Part shown: positions 23,732 to 35,903 of the stretch, one piece after another
How the letters are laid out: each line of letters begins with the position of its first letter
Numbering within the stretch: position 1 is the first letter of the stretch
Assembly (NCBI GenBank): GCA_028532985.1
Contig: JANCIK010000009.1
Coordinates: 2,976,001 to 3,040,000, forward strand
DNA from: Stropharia rugosoannulata
Taxonomy: Eukaryota > Basidiomycota > Agaricomycetes > Agaricales > Strophariaceae
Direction of reading: 5' to 3'
Length of the DNA: 64,000 nt
The notes under the pieces: generated by a model
Seen by the model: only the letters and a program-made list of their open reading frames with translations
Database searches by the model: none
What the model was told of the DNA's origin: nothing
Program-made: the position numbers and the translations under genes

Positions 23732-25678
23732 ATGACTGTGACGCGGACAGAAGCAGCGTCCAGCAACTCACAATCTTCAATATCCAAAAGCTTTCATGAA
23801 GTAGAGCTTATCCCTGTCACGGACGGCAAAATCACCGGCGTTAGCGTCTACCCTCGACATGCAGAGGTTACTCGCGTATTCGATGTAGCAGTAAAGGCGG
23901 GCCAAAACCGGATAGTTGTGCGCGGGCTCCCCAATGTGTTAGACAAGAATTGCTTAAGGTGAGGCGCATGTATTGTCCTGCCTCTTGCGCCCTTCACCAA
24001 AATGTACAGGGTCGAGGGCCGAGGCTCGGCGACGATCCAGGATGTCACAATTTCGACAGCACCGCCAGCGCCTAGGGCAGTCGCACCGCCCGAGCTCGTC
24101 GCACTGCGCAAGACGCAAACGAGGACGCAGAAAGCGCTGGCGCGTACACAGAAGGCAATACTCGGCGTGGAACGGTACGTTACCTCAGCGCGTACGGAGA
24201 ATCTGGCAGTTGACCAGCTGGCTGCGGTCGTACGTGTCTACGACGCGCAGGCCGAGGCGCTGGACGACCGCGTGATGCTTCTGGAGGCGGAACTCGAGGA
24301 ACTGGCAGTGATGATCGCGGAGCAAGAGAAGAGGGTTGCGCCTCCCGCGGAAGATGAGAAATTGCGTTTGCAAGCGGTAGTGAATGTGGTTGCCCTGGAG
24401 GAGAAAGATGTGCTGCTTGTGCTGACCTATGGTGCGTCCAATTGTCTTTGAATGGAGAGGTACTAAATCTCTGATCCCGAAGTCGTGAAGAATGCCTCGT
24501 GGACCGCCGGGTATGATTTGCGTGTAGACATGCAGGCTAAAGAGCGCACGGTCGATCTGACCTACAAAGCGACTATCACACAGAGTACAGGAGAGGATTG
24601 GAATGACGTCCCACTCACACTCGAGACAGTTACACAATCTACGAGCATTGGAATTCCTAAGCCCAAGCCGTGGATACTGTCGGTCGCTGTCCCACCTCCA
24701 CCCCTTTCTCAGAGCACCAACAATGTAGCGCGCGACCGCGTGCGAACTGCGAGAAGTGCTGCGGCCGCGGCGCCCTTCAGAATGGGAAATTTTAGCATCC
24801 ATAAGTCAAGCACAGAAGAAAATATGTCTCACATAGAGCTACAAGTTGACCCCAAGGGTGCGGGTACGGTCAGCGCAACATTTGTGGTCCCGGGGCAGAT
24901 CAACATTCCAAGCGATGGAAATGGGCATTTGGTTACAATTACACGTCTTACACTCGATGCAGATATTAGCTGGATTTGCGTGCCCAAAATTGATGTACGG
25001 GTGTATCTTGAGGTGCGTGATTTTCTCCTTCCCTGCCATATGATATCCTGAATCACCTTTATTTAGGCAAAGATCAAGAACACGTCTAAGTACACCCTCC
25101 TTTCTGGAATGGCGGGAGTCTATATTGACGGCAGTTTTATTGGCAAATCTGCGCTTCCCGTAGTCAGTCCAGATGAATGCTTTAAATGCTCGCTTGGCTT
25201 GGACCCCGCCATTCGCGTCACGTACCATCCAATCCACAAGACGACCGTGCATACAGGGCTTTACTCGAGGTCTACCGTACACAGATTTCTGCAGAATATA
25301 GCATTGCGCAATACGAAATCTGCCTCGGGAGGAAGTGATAAAAACGCGGACTTGGTAATCAGTGTGATTGACCAGGTGCCTTTGGCCGAAGAAGAAAGGA
25401 TTTCTGTGAAGCTTGTGCAGCCAACACTACCCCTACAAGCTGCAAGTACGGATGAGACGGGTGCGGTCAAAGTTGCCCCGGCAATAAAAGTAGCGGCAGA
25501 CGTTGAGGCGGCATGGCTAGAGGTAGAGGACAGTACAAACACAGAGCAGAACGTGAGCTTACTGGGGAAAGATGGGGTCTTTGTATGGCGTTGTACAGTG
25601 CCGGCGCAGACAACAGTGGGACTGCAGTTGGAGTACGAAGTGTCGGCCTCTGTTGACACGAAGATTGTTGGGCTTTGA
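23732..25678 (+). CDS. DUF4139/DUF4140 domain protein (MuiA-like)
   Basis: Four exons (23732-23958, 24010-24431, 24483-25012, 25067-25678) join in frame to 596 residues. The N-terminus GVSVYPRHAEVTRVFDVAVKAG matches the DUF4140 start (conserved Y-x-x-x-A-x-V-x-R). A helical coiled segment follows (residues about 110-200). The second half, ASWTAGYDLRVDM to PTLPLQ to TVGLQLEYEVS, has the look of DUF4139 (W-x-x-x-Y-D-L-R near its start). Bacterial relatives include the mucoidy-inhibitor MuiA; fungal homologues have no assigned biochemical role. There is no signal peptide, so it is probably cytosolic. The start at 23732 is the first ATG giving the conserved N-terminus without an odd leader; an in-frame ATG at 23681 is possible. 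Confidence 0.85.
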
Positions 25679-27000
25679 GCGTGATCCTTGCGTGTTGTAT
25701 ATCCTGTAGACTTGGGTTGTATAGTTTGTAAACTTGGATTGCACAGTGATGACCGGAGTAGTGAGATCTTAAAGGACAACAGGACGTACGTTAACGCTGA
25801 AACCTGTGCATGTGCATGATTACTTATGAATATTTGAATTCTCCAACATATGATCTCCGGGAGCTGCCGGGGTGCAAACAAACTGCTGGCAACGTCGCAG
25901 TGATACTTGCATTCAACTTGCATCCCCATTACATTCGTCCGCGTTGTAAGTCTTGATGCCTTACTGTCGGATACTGCCTTCAGCTCGAGTACTTATATCT
26001 GATGCAAAACTAGTTGGCAAATGCGGATGTTAATGTTATTTCAGGCGTCTGTGACAAGAATTTAGACAGAGGCTCATGACTTGCCGTGTGATCTCTAGTC
26101 GACCTGAAACACAGATACAGCTCCACTATCGCACCCCACTTGTACAATCCTCCAGAGTCAAATGTGTGGCAAGAAACAACGTGAGAAGCGAGCTGCGACG
26201 ACATGGAAAACTAACTACATCGCTTTCCCATATCCGAGAAAATGAAATCAAGGTATAATTCAGAGGCTATTGTTATCTTACAGAATCGTCCTCACTCCAC
26301 ATACTATCGAAGTATTTGAAGAATGGTATGTGTTTCTCACTTCTACGGACCGTTTGTCATCATACTTCCTTGTATTAACACGGACAATTCTTATACATTT
26401 TCTTCAAAATCAACGAATATTCGTGGGTGAACAACCAGGATCAGTCATTATCAATTTACGGACTGTCAAGCCCCGGCGATGGGCGCTTGTTATAAGCGAA
26501 CCAGGCCATGTCAGGACAGTACTGTGAGAAGAACCTGTTCTTGAGATAAGTGCTATTATTATGCAAGTTAATTATACGTTCCCTTCGTATTTACTTATAG
26601 AAAACGCAGCTCATTTGAACCTCTTTATTAAAGGAAACATGACGCACAAAACGGTCGACATACTTGCTGCGATGACGTTAAAATACTTTCTCTGCTTTAG
26701 GTCTCAGGACTAGGTTGTGGAGCCAATACCTCTGCGTGGATGCCGCTCTCATATAATATAAGCACGCTGGAAAATACCACTCAGCCGGGTACTGCTAGCG
26801 TTAACACAAGTTGTGTCCTGCTGCCTTACAGATATCTACCTCACAAACATAGAAAGGGAAATGGATGAAGTCTTTCCACGGTCGTGGAGGGTGTCTACTC
26901 GGATACTCGTATGGCAAGGTAATAGCCGTGTTTATAACATGGTTTTAATGTAGCTGCCTCTGGAAGCCGGTTTATCTTTATCTGTTTTTTCCTCTTCAGA
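25679..27000. other. Intergenic, no gene seen
   Basis: AT-rich DNA with scattered short frames. I found no splice pattern that links them, no repeats and no element ends. The 3' end leads into the peroxidase promoter. Confidence 0.45.
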
Positions 27001-27003
27001 AAA

Positions 27004-27013
27004 CTTATAAAAG
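27004..27013 (+). promoter_or_regulatory. TATA box of the heme peroxidase gene
   Basis: The sequence cttataaaag lies about 80 bp before the ATG at 27092, in the expected position for a secreted peroxidase promoter. Confidence 0.65.
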
Positions 27014-27091
27014 GATTCCAAGCTTGCTGACAGAGTCAAGGCAGAGCAGCTTCGTCTTCCTTGTCTGACATTGAACACCTTGTCGTCTGCC

Positions 27092-28940
27092 ATGGCTTTC
27101 AAGCATATATTACCCGCGCTCCTGGCTTTACTCCCCATCGCGTCGGTTCATGGTATGCTCAGTGTCGCGTTGTTTATCAACTTCACTTATTATGACACCT
27201 TAACCTTTATAGCCCTTAGAACTAAGCGTGCGCTATGCCCAGACGGCGTGAATACCGCAGTCAATCAGGCGTGCTGCGCTTTGTTCCCCGTCGTTCAAGA
27301 CTTGACCGAGAACTTGTTCACTAACGAATGTGGTGACACCGTGAGTCACTTTATGTTGGTCAACTTTTATATCTGAAAAGTATTCTAGGCCCACGGCGCA
27401 CTTCGCCTCGTATTCCATGATGCTATAGGAATTTCGCCCACGGCAGGGTATGTTATTTTATTGACCATATGATTTACATTGCATTCAAACGTCTTATGAA
27501 TAGCGGTGGCGGCGCTGATGGCTCTATAGCCACCTTCAACGCGACTGAGCTTACCTTCCCCGCCAACCTCGGGATCGAAGATATCCTCGATGAAGTCGGT
27601 CCATTCCTACTAAAACACGCAAATGTGCTGAGTCCAGGAGACTTGTAAGTCTCTCCCTATCGGAAATAATAAATGATACGCATACTTATGTATCTCAACA
27701 GCATCCAGCTCGCAGGCGCGGTGAGCCTTGTCCAATGTCCTGGTGCCCCGCGGATCTCGTTCTTTATGGGGCGCGCTCAGCCAGTTGCTCCATCTCCGCC
27801 GAATCTTGTGCCACAGCCATTTGACAGCGTCGCGTCAATTGTTCAGCGCTTCAACGAGGTCAGCTTCACCACTCCCGAAGAGATTGTCTCTGTCATCGGC
27901 GGATCTCACAGCGTTGCAGGCGCAGATGATATTGTCCCGAATATGCAAGGGTATGTATGTTATCCTGTACTCATCGTAAAGTTTGCTTACCTTGTCATAT
28001 CAGGTTACCCTTTGACCAAACCCCGTCTGTATTTGACAGTAAGCTCAACATTCCATCATAGAAAATACAGGTACCTGAATGTCGCTCACCGACCCACCTC
28101 AGCCCAAATATTTGTTGATGTACAACTACGTGGTACTATGTTTACTGGGTATGTTTCTATTTTATGTCTACTTGACAGGTTTCAATTTAATGTTCATATA
28201 TTTCACAGGGAGGGAGGACAACAGGGAGAAGCTGAAACCGCTGTGGCCGGGACTGTCCGTCTGCAATCTGATCACCTTGTGAGTGCTCGCGCTGTATATG
28301 CGGGTTATATCTCAAGGTACTGACTTGTCAAAGCTCGCGCGTGATCCGTCTACGAGCTGTGCTTGGCAATCCTTTGCTAGTAAGTGCTTTCCGCTCTTCA
28401 AATAGGTATGTATACTTATTCAATTCATCGCGAATGAAGACAATCAGGCGTCGATGGCTCAAGCATTTGGTCAAGGAGTCGTGAAGTTGTCCTTACTCGG
28501 ACAAGATCAGAGCAAGGTAATGGGAAAGAAACCTAGCTGGTTTTTCTTTGCTATGGCGCTGACTTTTTGTGTTCGTCACAGTTGACTGACTGCAGTGAGG
28601 TCATTCCACAAGCTATTGCGTTTACCGGAGGTGCAGCGACTCTGCCTCCCGGACAAATGATGAGCGATATCGAACAAGCCGTACGCCCGACATCATTTCT
28701 ATATTTGAAGTTATATTCAAAGTCATCTTCTCTTCTAGTGTTCCACCGCGGCTTTCCCCTCCCTCGCTACTCAACCAGGCAAGTATATGTTTATATATTT
28801 CTCCATCACTTCTTCTTAAGCTTGCGTTCATTAGGGCCACCGACAACTGTGCCTCCCATGTAAGTCCCATGAATCTCCCTGTACACGCGTCTCCATGTTG
28901 AGTTTCACTCCTTAGTCCCCAGGCTGACGACGACTCTTGA
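27092..28940 (+). CDS. Secreted class II heme peroxidase (lignin-peroxidase family, AA2)
   Basis: Fourteen exons (27092-27152, 27213-27340, 27389-27447, 27504-27644, 27702-27950, 28004-28038, 28103-28148, 28209-28278, 28334-28379, 28440-28516, 28582-28680, 28739-28778, 28835-28859, 28916-28940) join to 366 residues, the family's usual size. A signal peptide is followed by the cysteine-rich start (RALCPDGVNTAVNQACCAL), the distal heme site LRLVFHDA (Arg, His) and the proximal His in GGSHSVAGAD. The C-terminus is PGPPTTVPPIP. The Mn-binding acids are mostly missing: CGDTAHG stands where Mn peroxidases have C-G-E-E-x-H-E, although the third acid (VFDTQ) is kept. The position of the surface Trp of lignin and versatile peroxidases, five residues before the proximal His, is Val. 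It is therefore best called a generic peroxidase. The intron after 28778 has a GC donor. Confidence 0.93.
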
Positions 28941-29147
28941 GAGATTACAACCATTGTTTCTTTGTATTTATCATTTACTATGCCTTCCTATCCGTGTATT
29001 AGATTATCTATTGAATATATGAATATGCTCAATAACCATGGAAATCAACCCATCGTGCGGGATAACGTCACATTGTCAGGGTACAATACTTCACAAGAAT
29101 ACAAATCATATCCAATCAATTGTGTCCAAATTGTTGAATAACATAGA

Positions 29148-29661
29148 TTAACAGGCCAGGAAGCCATCGTTGTTAGTCAAACAGTTATCTGCGCCAACGG
29201 ATTCTTAAGCATTGCGATATGGAACTCACAAAGGACTGCATCTACGTACCAAGAGAGAACGCAACTGTCTCATCGCGGCCTCCGGCATTATTGAGGCAGC
29301 TTGTAGTCACCGTAAGAAAGCCGTTGGTGTCCTGTATGTTGCTGAAATCACAGCTAAGACCAGCATCCCCACTACAGTCGTTCGGATTATAAGAAAGGCC
29401 ATCACATGAATATTTCAGGACAACGTTTACTGACTTGGTCTGACAGCTAAATACGCCGTTGTTGTTTCCAGTGCACTGATTGAGATTGATAGCAGAGTCC
29501 ACTTGTTGTCCTGCAGTGTTGAGGCAAGTCGCAGACACAATGTCACCACCGAGACCAAAATTGGAGCAGCTAGCGCCAACTTTGTCCTGTGCAGCAAGAG
29601 TGGCAGCGTATACAGAGGATACAGCTGACAGGGTAATAACAGCAAGAATAGAGAACTGCAT
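29148..29661 (-). CDS. Cyanovirin-N-homology-like secreted protein CVNH1
   Basis: Exons 29435-29661, 29250-29371 and 29148-29188 give 129 residues. After the signal peptide (MQFSILAVITLSAVSSVYA) come LAAQDKVGASCSNFGL, AINLNQCTGNNNGVFSC, GLSCDFSNIQDTNG and the last exon DNCLTNNDGFLAC. The repeated L-N-x-C-x-G/T-N-x-N/D-G-x-x-x-C pattern and cysteine spacing are those of cyanovirin-N-homology (CVNH) proteins, small carbohydrate-binding secreted proteins of fungi. Four copies occur in this window, all with a 122-nt second and a 41-nt third exon. This copy is intact and lies at the left edge of the transposon block, read leftwards. I see no clear TATA box. The family name comes from the motif alone. 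Confidence 0.8.
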
Positions 29662-29990
29662 GATGTGCTAGTGGATTTCTTGGTTGAATGAGTGAGGCAA
29701 CGATCAGTATTCATGATTTTTTTTGTAGCATTTCAAACTCATTGTAATGCAAGGACTGTAACAAAGTGAGATCCGATAACTGCGAGTGTTGTGAATAGAA
29801 CGCAAATTTACAATCCCCGAGAGCATGCAGGAAAATGCAAGATGGCACGGTGTGACCATACGAGACGCTTATTTACGTCAAGTCATGTAGAGTTCGGTAC
29901 ATCTTTTGCTTGATGTTTACGCTGAACCTGAAGCGGCGCGGGTAGCTCTTAAGTTAACTTGAAGATTCTGACATCCAGTCTGAGCGTCAA

Positions 29991-31980
29991 TTAAAGCGCC
30001 CTCAAATCTATCATTACAAATTTGTCACTATCATCATCGGAGGTAGTATTGTACTCATCATGAAACACGTCATCACTGGTGGGGCTGCTGTCTTTCGTTG
30101 GTTGAGTAGACTTCTTTGTAAGCTTCTGAAGCTGGGGTGGCTTGTTCGCCTTGTTTTTAGCATAATGACGGGTGTAAACATCCTGAGCAGGCGCTTCTTC
30201 CTCTTCTAGCACCTGTGTTCCTTTCCAAGCCTAATTTTGTGTATAAGTAATGGTATGGAGGGACTAAAGATGGATAGATAATTGAGTACATACACCACCT
30301 TCATCATGTACAGACGAAGCTCGATGTAAAGCTGACTGTGCAGCATTTCCCTCCGCGTCAGGACTAAGCTCATGATCTTAAGAGAAACATAAGCAAGGAA
30401 GAATCAGACAAATGACTAAATACCTGAGGGCAGAAACAAGTTAGGCCGGTACTCCTTGCGAACGTCTATACATCAAACAAGCTTTCAGTATAAACTGCTT
30501 TATCAAAGAAAGAAAAAAAGCTCTTGCCGTTATTAGTACCACTATTGTTTTTCTTCACATTGACATTATCATTACTGTCCTTGTCCTTGTCCTTATCCTC
30601 ATCCTTGTCCTCATCCTCATCCTCGTCCTCCTCATCCTCCTCATCCTCATCCTCACCATCCTCATCCTCGTCCTTGTCCCTCTCTTCATTGTCCTCATCG
30701 TCATTGACCTTGTTGTTCTTATTGTCGTACTTCTTCTTTATATTTTTAGTAGTGCCTTTACTACTGCCTTTGAAGTAGTTTTTCCTGCCGTTAGTTCGTT
30801 CATTACCATAGTCATCATGGTTCGTGTTATGGTTTCTATGTTTCTTGTCGTCAGTACTGTTACCCCCTTTTTTTTTGTGGTCTGGTTTGTCATCTAACAC
30901 CATTCTGTCCTGGAAGTTGCTTTCTTCTTTACTTGAAGCATTCTGGCTTGTTTGAGGATTCTTGAAGAAATAGTCGTCTAATATTGGGAAGGTGTCAGTA
31001 AGGCTGTAGGTAAATATTTAAAACTTACGCAGTCGTTGGTAACGAACTTCCACATCTGTACTCATGTAAATGTCATCATCTTCCTCTTCTTGCGGCTGCT
31101 TTTTCTGCGCAAGTACCGATTTTGTAGCATGAACCTGGTGCAGAGGAGAGGCCTGGAGCTGAGAGGCCTGGCGTCGAGAAACAGGACTCCGAGAGGCCTG
31201 ATGCTGGTGCTGGGGAACTGGACTCTGAGAAACTTGGCGCTGAGATGCCTGGTGCTGAGACGCCTGGTGCTGAGCCTGGTTCTGAGATGTCTGGTTCTGA
31301 GCTTCCTGCTGCTGAGACGCCTGGTACTGAGACACCTGGTTCTGAGCTTGAGACTCATTAGACATGCGCTTGGTATTGGTACTAGCTCTACGGGTGTTGT
31401 GTGCATGAGTATCTTGCGAAGAGAGTAAAGGATTGAATAGCTTATTCATGGGAGGTTTATTCTTTCCGTCAATATTCTGTATATCCTTTAATTGTACCTT
31501 CGGAATTGGTTTCAAGCTTGGCGCAACTGCAGGACCCAACAGTGCTTCTGACGCCTTAGGAACAGGCTGCTTAGTTTTCTCAGATGACAACTTTTTCGAA
31601 GACGACTGGGAAGCATTGTTCTTCTGACATTGTAATATTCTCAGTAAAGTAAGAGGTATATAGAAATACAAGTACTTGCCTTTGGTTTTTTCTGAGGAGG
31701 AGCTTGTACATTTGCTTCCAGGGTGTCGAGCTCTGCCTGAATGGAAGCTTTTTTGCGTTTGAGCTGATTTGGATTCATAATAGCTTCCATATCTGCAGCC
31801 AGACGTTCACGAGCACCATTCTTCCCTGCATTAACTCGTTTAGGTCTTCCAGACTCCTGGATGACTTGTTCTAGGGACTGTAGTGTTAGCACGAAGCTTC
31901 CGAAATTATGACACCACACCTTCTTCCATCACTTCACTAGTCAACATCTTTGAAGGCATGGCTTTGTTCCTTGATGTCAT
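29991..31980 (-). CDS. Acidic, Gln-rich transposon-neighbour protein (basidiomycete repeat type)
   Basis: The exon chain read on the minus strand starts at ATG 31980 (MTSRNKAMPSKMLTSEVMEE). It continues with a basic block (GRPKRVNAGKNGARERL), a Gln/Ser/Ala-rich repeat (units like QHQASQ, coded at 31130-31340), and a Lys/Asp/Glu-rich low-complexity run (coded by tcctcatcc-type repeats at 30560-30720). It ends with EYRPNLFLPS, SVHDEG and FVMIDLRAL. All junctions can be joined in frame, including one with a GC donor (near 31680) and one 79-nt intron that removes an apparent early stop near 30466. No enzyme domain is visible. Proteins of this style are common beside basidiomycete transposons, but their function is unknown. 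Same strand and orientation as the next two genes, suggesting one module. Confidence 0.6.
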
Positions 31981-32379
31981 ATTCTTTGAGAAAGACACAA
32001 AAAAATAAAAGATTATGGGACAGACAGACGTGTAGGCTTAGCTATGTGGTCAGTGTGAAGGTGAAAGTTTAGGGTGAAGTTCGACTTCACACCCCTGAAT
32101 TCATGGCCGTGATTCAGAGCTGATCTTGTTCGCTTAAACAAATTCCGGCTCTCCCTCTCCTTAAGCTAATACACAGGACATTGATTTAAAGCGTCCTTGA
32201 GCATTGGATATATCATATACATACAAGTGAAATGAAATAGTTTAGATAGACTCGTCATAGACCACATACACAAATTTCCAGGAGCACCATACTAATCCAA
32301 GCTAATGGCCATTCTATTTTCCCGACCAGAAGTAATGTCGTATTCTGAGTTTTGTCTTAAGTATATGCATCCTTTATTA

Positions 32380-33242
32380 TTAAGGAATAAAAGGCTCACC
32401 GAGAGAAAGAGGCTTGTGTGAAAGTGGTGTCTCCAAACCACTTTCCGACATCACAAAAAATAGTTTCCCGGTGTAGAGCTCTGCTTGGCAGAGCTGAATA
32501 TCAGCCTGCTGCTTTTGAAGTTTGGCTTCCTTTATTTGTGTCTTCAATCGTGCAATTTCACGCCGAGCATTGGCTATTTGTGCATCTAAATGCGACATAA
32601 ATGCACCCCAGTAATTTTCAAGACCTTCCGCTCGACTAAGAAAACGAGCAGCTTCCTCGGATGTCACAAAGGATATGGGTAGGTGTGCCTAAAGACCATT
32701 CACAATTAGCTCTACCCATAAACACTGGAAATTGGACGTACGTCCACCAGAACTTGAGAGGAAAAACTCCGACTTGGATCAGTTGACTGGGGAAAAATGC
32801 TACTGGCCAGAGAATCCTGACTCATGATGCCTAGACAATACCAATTACTGATCAATTACACATACTGAGTGGTTATTATACTCACCAAGTGTCGTTGTAG
32901 CTGTAAGAAGTTGTGGTTGATTGGAGGAAAGGCTTAGCAGCCCAACACTCTCAACGTACAGTCCCATAATCATGTGACTATATATTCTTAATTTAACCTT
33001 TTCCCCTAATGTGTCTCCACATTTCGCTGAATGAAAAAGATGTGTTTAGTAGAATGCAAGTACAGTATAGCCTAGAAATGAAGCTTTAAAGGATTGTAAT
33101 TGGCATTTAGGATACCAGGAAGATTATCAAAAGGTTTGTACATGTCTACAAACTCTTTCAAAACATAGTTTACTTCGTCCAGTTTATCTGAGGGTGTCCA
33201 AGTGGTGAAATTAATAGCTCTCCAAAACAAGTTTGCATCACT
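32380..33242 (-). CDS. Coiled-coil protein of the transposon block, 5' end unresolved
   Basis: Five exons on the minus strand can be joined in frame (33116-33242, 32886-33026, 32742-32830, 32380-32688, plus an unresolved start). The protein begins in the visible part with DANLFWRAINFTTWTP, continues through LGEKVKLRIYSHMIMGLYVE, and ends in a strong coiled coil (DAQIANARREIARLKTQIKE, AKLQKQQADIQLCQ). I could not find a convincing first exon upstream of 33242. The end of the preceding gene (33517) carries a plausible aataaa-type 3' signal, so this is a separate gene. No family recognised. It lies between two genes of the same orientation. Confidence 0.5.
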
Positions 33243-33516
33243 CTAAATCTATATCCAACGTAGTAGGGAAGATGGGTGGTCTCGGAATGAGACTGAAAAA
33301 ACAGTAGATAAAGAAGAAAGAAGATAAAAAAGCATTAGTAGATCAAAATAGTTGAATGGCCAAAATATTGAAAACTGGTCATGGAACAACGGCAGCTTGC
33401 ACTAATTTCCCACGCTCCCTCCCTTTCCAAAAATGTCGTACTCATTTATTTATTCTAGTCTAAAAGTCCCAAGTAAAGCATAGTGACCTACGAGCCTTGT
33501 TGATTCCCAGAAATGA

Positions 33517-35712
33517 TTACAGACAGCGAGGAATCACACAAGCTCTACCAAAATAATTAAAAAAGGATTGAGCGTAAAAAGAGGTTAAGAAAGTTTCTAC
33601 TTCCAGAGTTTGAGATTCATCCATCCTTTCGGCTTGTAAGGGAAACACAACCGAAAGCTTTGTTTGTCTAGAGTCTAAATAGGCTGAAAAGCCTTTCCAT
33701 GAGAATAATATATCGGCAAATGCAATAATGTAAGGTTGTCTCTCTACCCATGATTGCGCTGCCAATCCTTGTGTTCCTTCGCAGAGAGAAGGCGTGAATG
33801 AAAAATAGCCTTTAGGGAAACAGCATCCAATTTTCTCCATTCTCGAAGATTGATCTTGTACTGTGTTGTTATAAGCTTTCTGGTCTAAAGCCACAAACTC
33901 GACTCGAAAATTGATTTCAGACAGTTCCCAGAGTATTTGTTTGGAAATCTCAGGTGACGGAAGACTTCGATCTGAAAGGAGATGTTCTTGCCAGAAAACA
34001 TGGCCAGTAGTGTCGCTGCTGTCCCTTATGTGTACTTCATCATGTTCCTCTATACAGTCCGCAAGAATTTGATAAACAATGTTGCCGCGCTTTGCACTTT
34101 TGGTTAAAGAGTCGGACTGTCCCACTTCAGCTTTAAATATTCCCCCCAACAATGTTCTCCAAACATCGTTAGATACCGGTGATGTTTTCTTGAAAGGAGC
34201 AGTAATTCTATATAACAGAGCCGTTCGGTACTTGATCCAGTTTCTAAAGTACAGATTTTTCTTTTCATCTGTATGAGGTGCCAGAAATAACATCGGTTCA
34301 GGAAGCGCATATCCTTTTTTCTCTTGGAAGCTTTCTGGCATTCGGTTTTGATGACTTTGATCAACATTAGCTAAACCGGAAGACCATGCAGGCATGCACT
34401 TGGGCCAGAGAGGGTGTACTATATCCATGAATTTGTCACGGCCAGATGAACTAGCCACAAGAGAATTTTTTTTCCTTGTATCTGTAAACGTTAGTCATGT
34501 GTAGATGCATAGAACATAACCAACATACATGGTTGTTTAGCCTTGGGTATCTGCGGGTTGTTTCTCTGGACCAGTCCCGACTGCGGAGGCAAAGTAGAGG
34601 ATTGGGAAGCGTTGACCGGCAGTAAGCTACTTGTACTTGAGGAGGCCGGTGTATTCTTCAATAGATTGACCAGAAATGGATTGGATCCCGACAGGTAATG
34701 GCGTGTATAGTTTGAAAAAAATCGACAACATTCCACAATGTCATAGTTTGAAGGATGTTCGAAATAGACTCCTTTGTGGATAGGGTCGTTCTCCATTACA
34801 ATTTTGTTTGTGCTTGGTGTTAACTCCACGATTTTCTCCACGAAGTAGGATCCAACAGCACTTACAGGCAAGATTAACCACACTGGAATTGCCCCCTTCC
34901 AGTACGTGTGAGCTAGGATAGGACTAGTGAAAAAGGCACCCATAATTCTTCGAGGAGGTCGATTAGCTCTTTCCAGGTCAGGTGGATCCCTTCGCATACG
35001 AGGCTGATAGACCGTCAGATACTGGATGAGTGCCTCTCCTTCCAACATACACCGTTGGTATTCTCGGAACATGTAGCGCATCTGATTTTGGGACATTGGT
35101 AAATTCTCCATGTGTTCTACGCCTTGGGCTACACTTTGCGCAATCTGCGACATTAACGGAGTCTTCGAAAGAGATTGGTCTGCGTGCACTTTCTTACAGC
35201 TAGCTCGGTACGATTCCAGCCATATCTTCATGCTTGATGCAATATCTTTCCGAAGGTGACCCAATCCTGACACTGCTGTATTAGTTATTGGGACAAAGTA
35301 CTCGCTAAAAAAATTGGTGTAAAGAATGTTCAGGCTTTCTACATTTGGATTGCAGTCTTGGGGAGGATGTGGTATAGTGGTCAAGTGTGAATAATATTCA
35401 TCGAATAATTGTGGCCATTGCAGTGGATCGTCATCTCCTCGGCGCCCATCTTTTCTGATCGAGACTTTGTTATTGGTAGCGGGTGTTGGGATGTAATCCA
35501 TGTTTGGAGAGATTATGAAATATTGACCATTCTTGTACACAGCGCCAACCTTGCCAGTGTAACCATTTGTCCTAGAAGCTAGAAAAAATGTAAGTGCTGA
35601 TGTCTAATGCAGGGCATAAAACATAGAACTGACCAATAGGAAAAGCCCCCGCAACTTTCACTAGCAAAAGATTTGGATTTTCTAGAAGGTCCTGAGGAGT
35701 AACAGTAGCCAT
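33517..35712 (-). CDS. Large basidiomycete repeat-family protein of unknown function
   Basis: Three exons (ATG at 35712, MATVTPQDLLENPNLLLVKV; long middle exon; last exon from about 34480 to 33517) give about 700 residues. Recognisable blocks are EALIQYLTVYQPRM, RRIMGAFFTSPILAHTYW, GAIPVWLILPVSAV, then LPEPMLFLAPHTDEKKNLY and RNWIKYRTALLYRI, ending SFFNYFGRACVIPRCL. I have the impression that this is a multi-copy agaricomycete family of unknown function, often beside transposons; no catalytic motif is evident. The reading frame is open, which is unusual for old repeats. It is the first gene of the leftward module, starting about 190 bp from the inverted-repeat element at 35904. Confidence 0.65.
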
Positions 35713-35903
35713 TACGGCGAATCGGATGAGGCAAGATAGAGGGGGGGAACTTGTCTACTGTCCACGAGTGCTGTTGTTGAGAGGCTGTTGACAGTTGAAG
35801 TTGAGAGTATACAGAGAAATGGGATTGCACCAGTTAATGTAGAGAAAAGGAAAGTGGGTAAAAATCAAACAGATACACTTCCGCCCCCCAAAAGGGACTC
35901 CAG

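Noticed and set aside
30524..30778. Plus-strand Leu/Ser-rich frame resembling a membrane protein
   Set aside because: It is the reverse strand of an Asp/Glu/Lys-rich low-complexity stretch in the minus-strand gene (tcctcatcc-type repeats).
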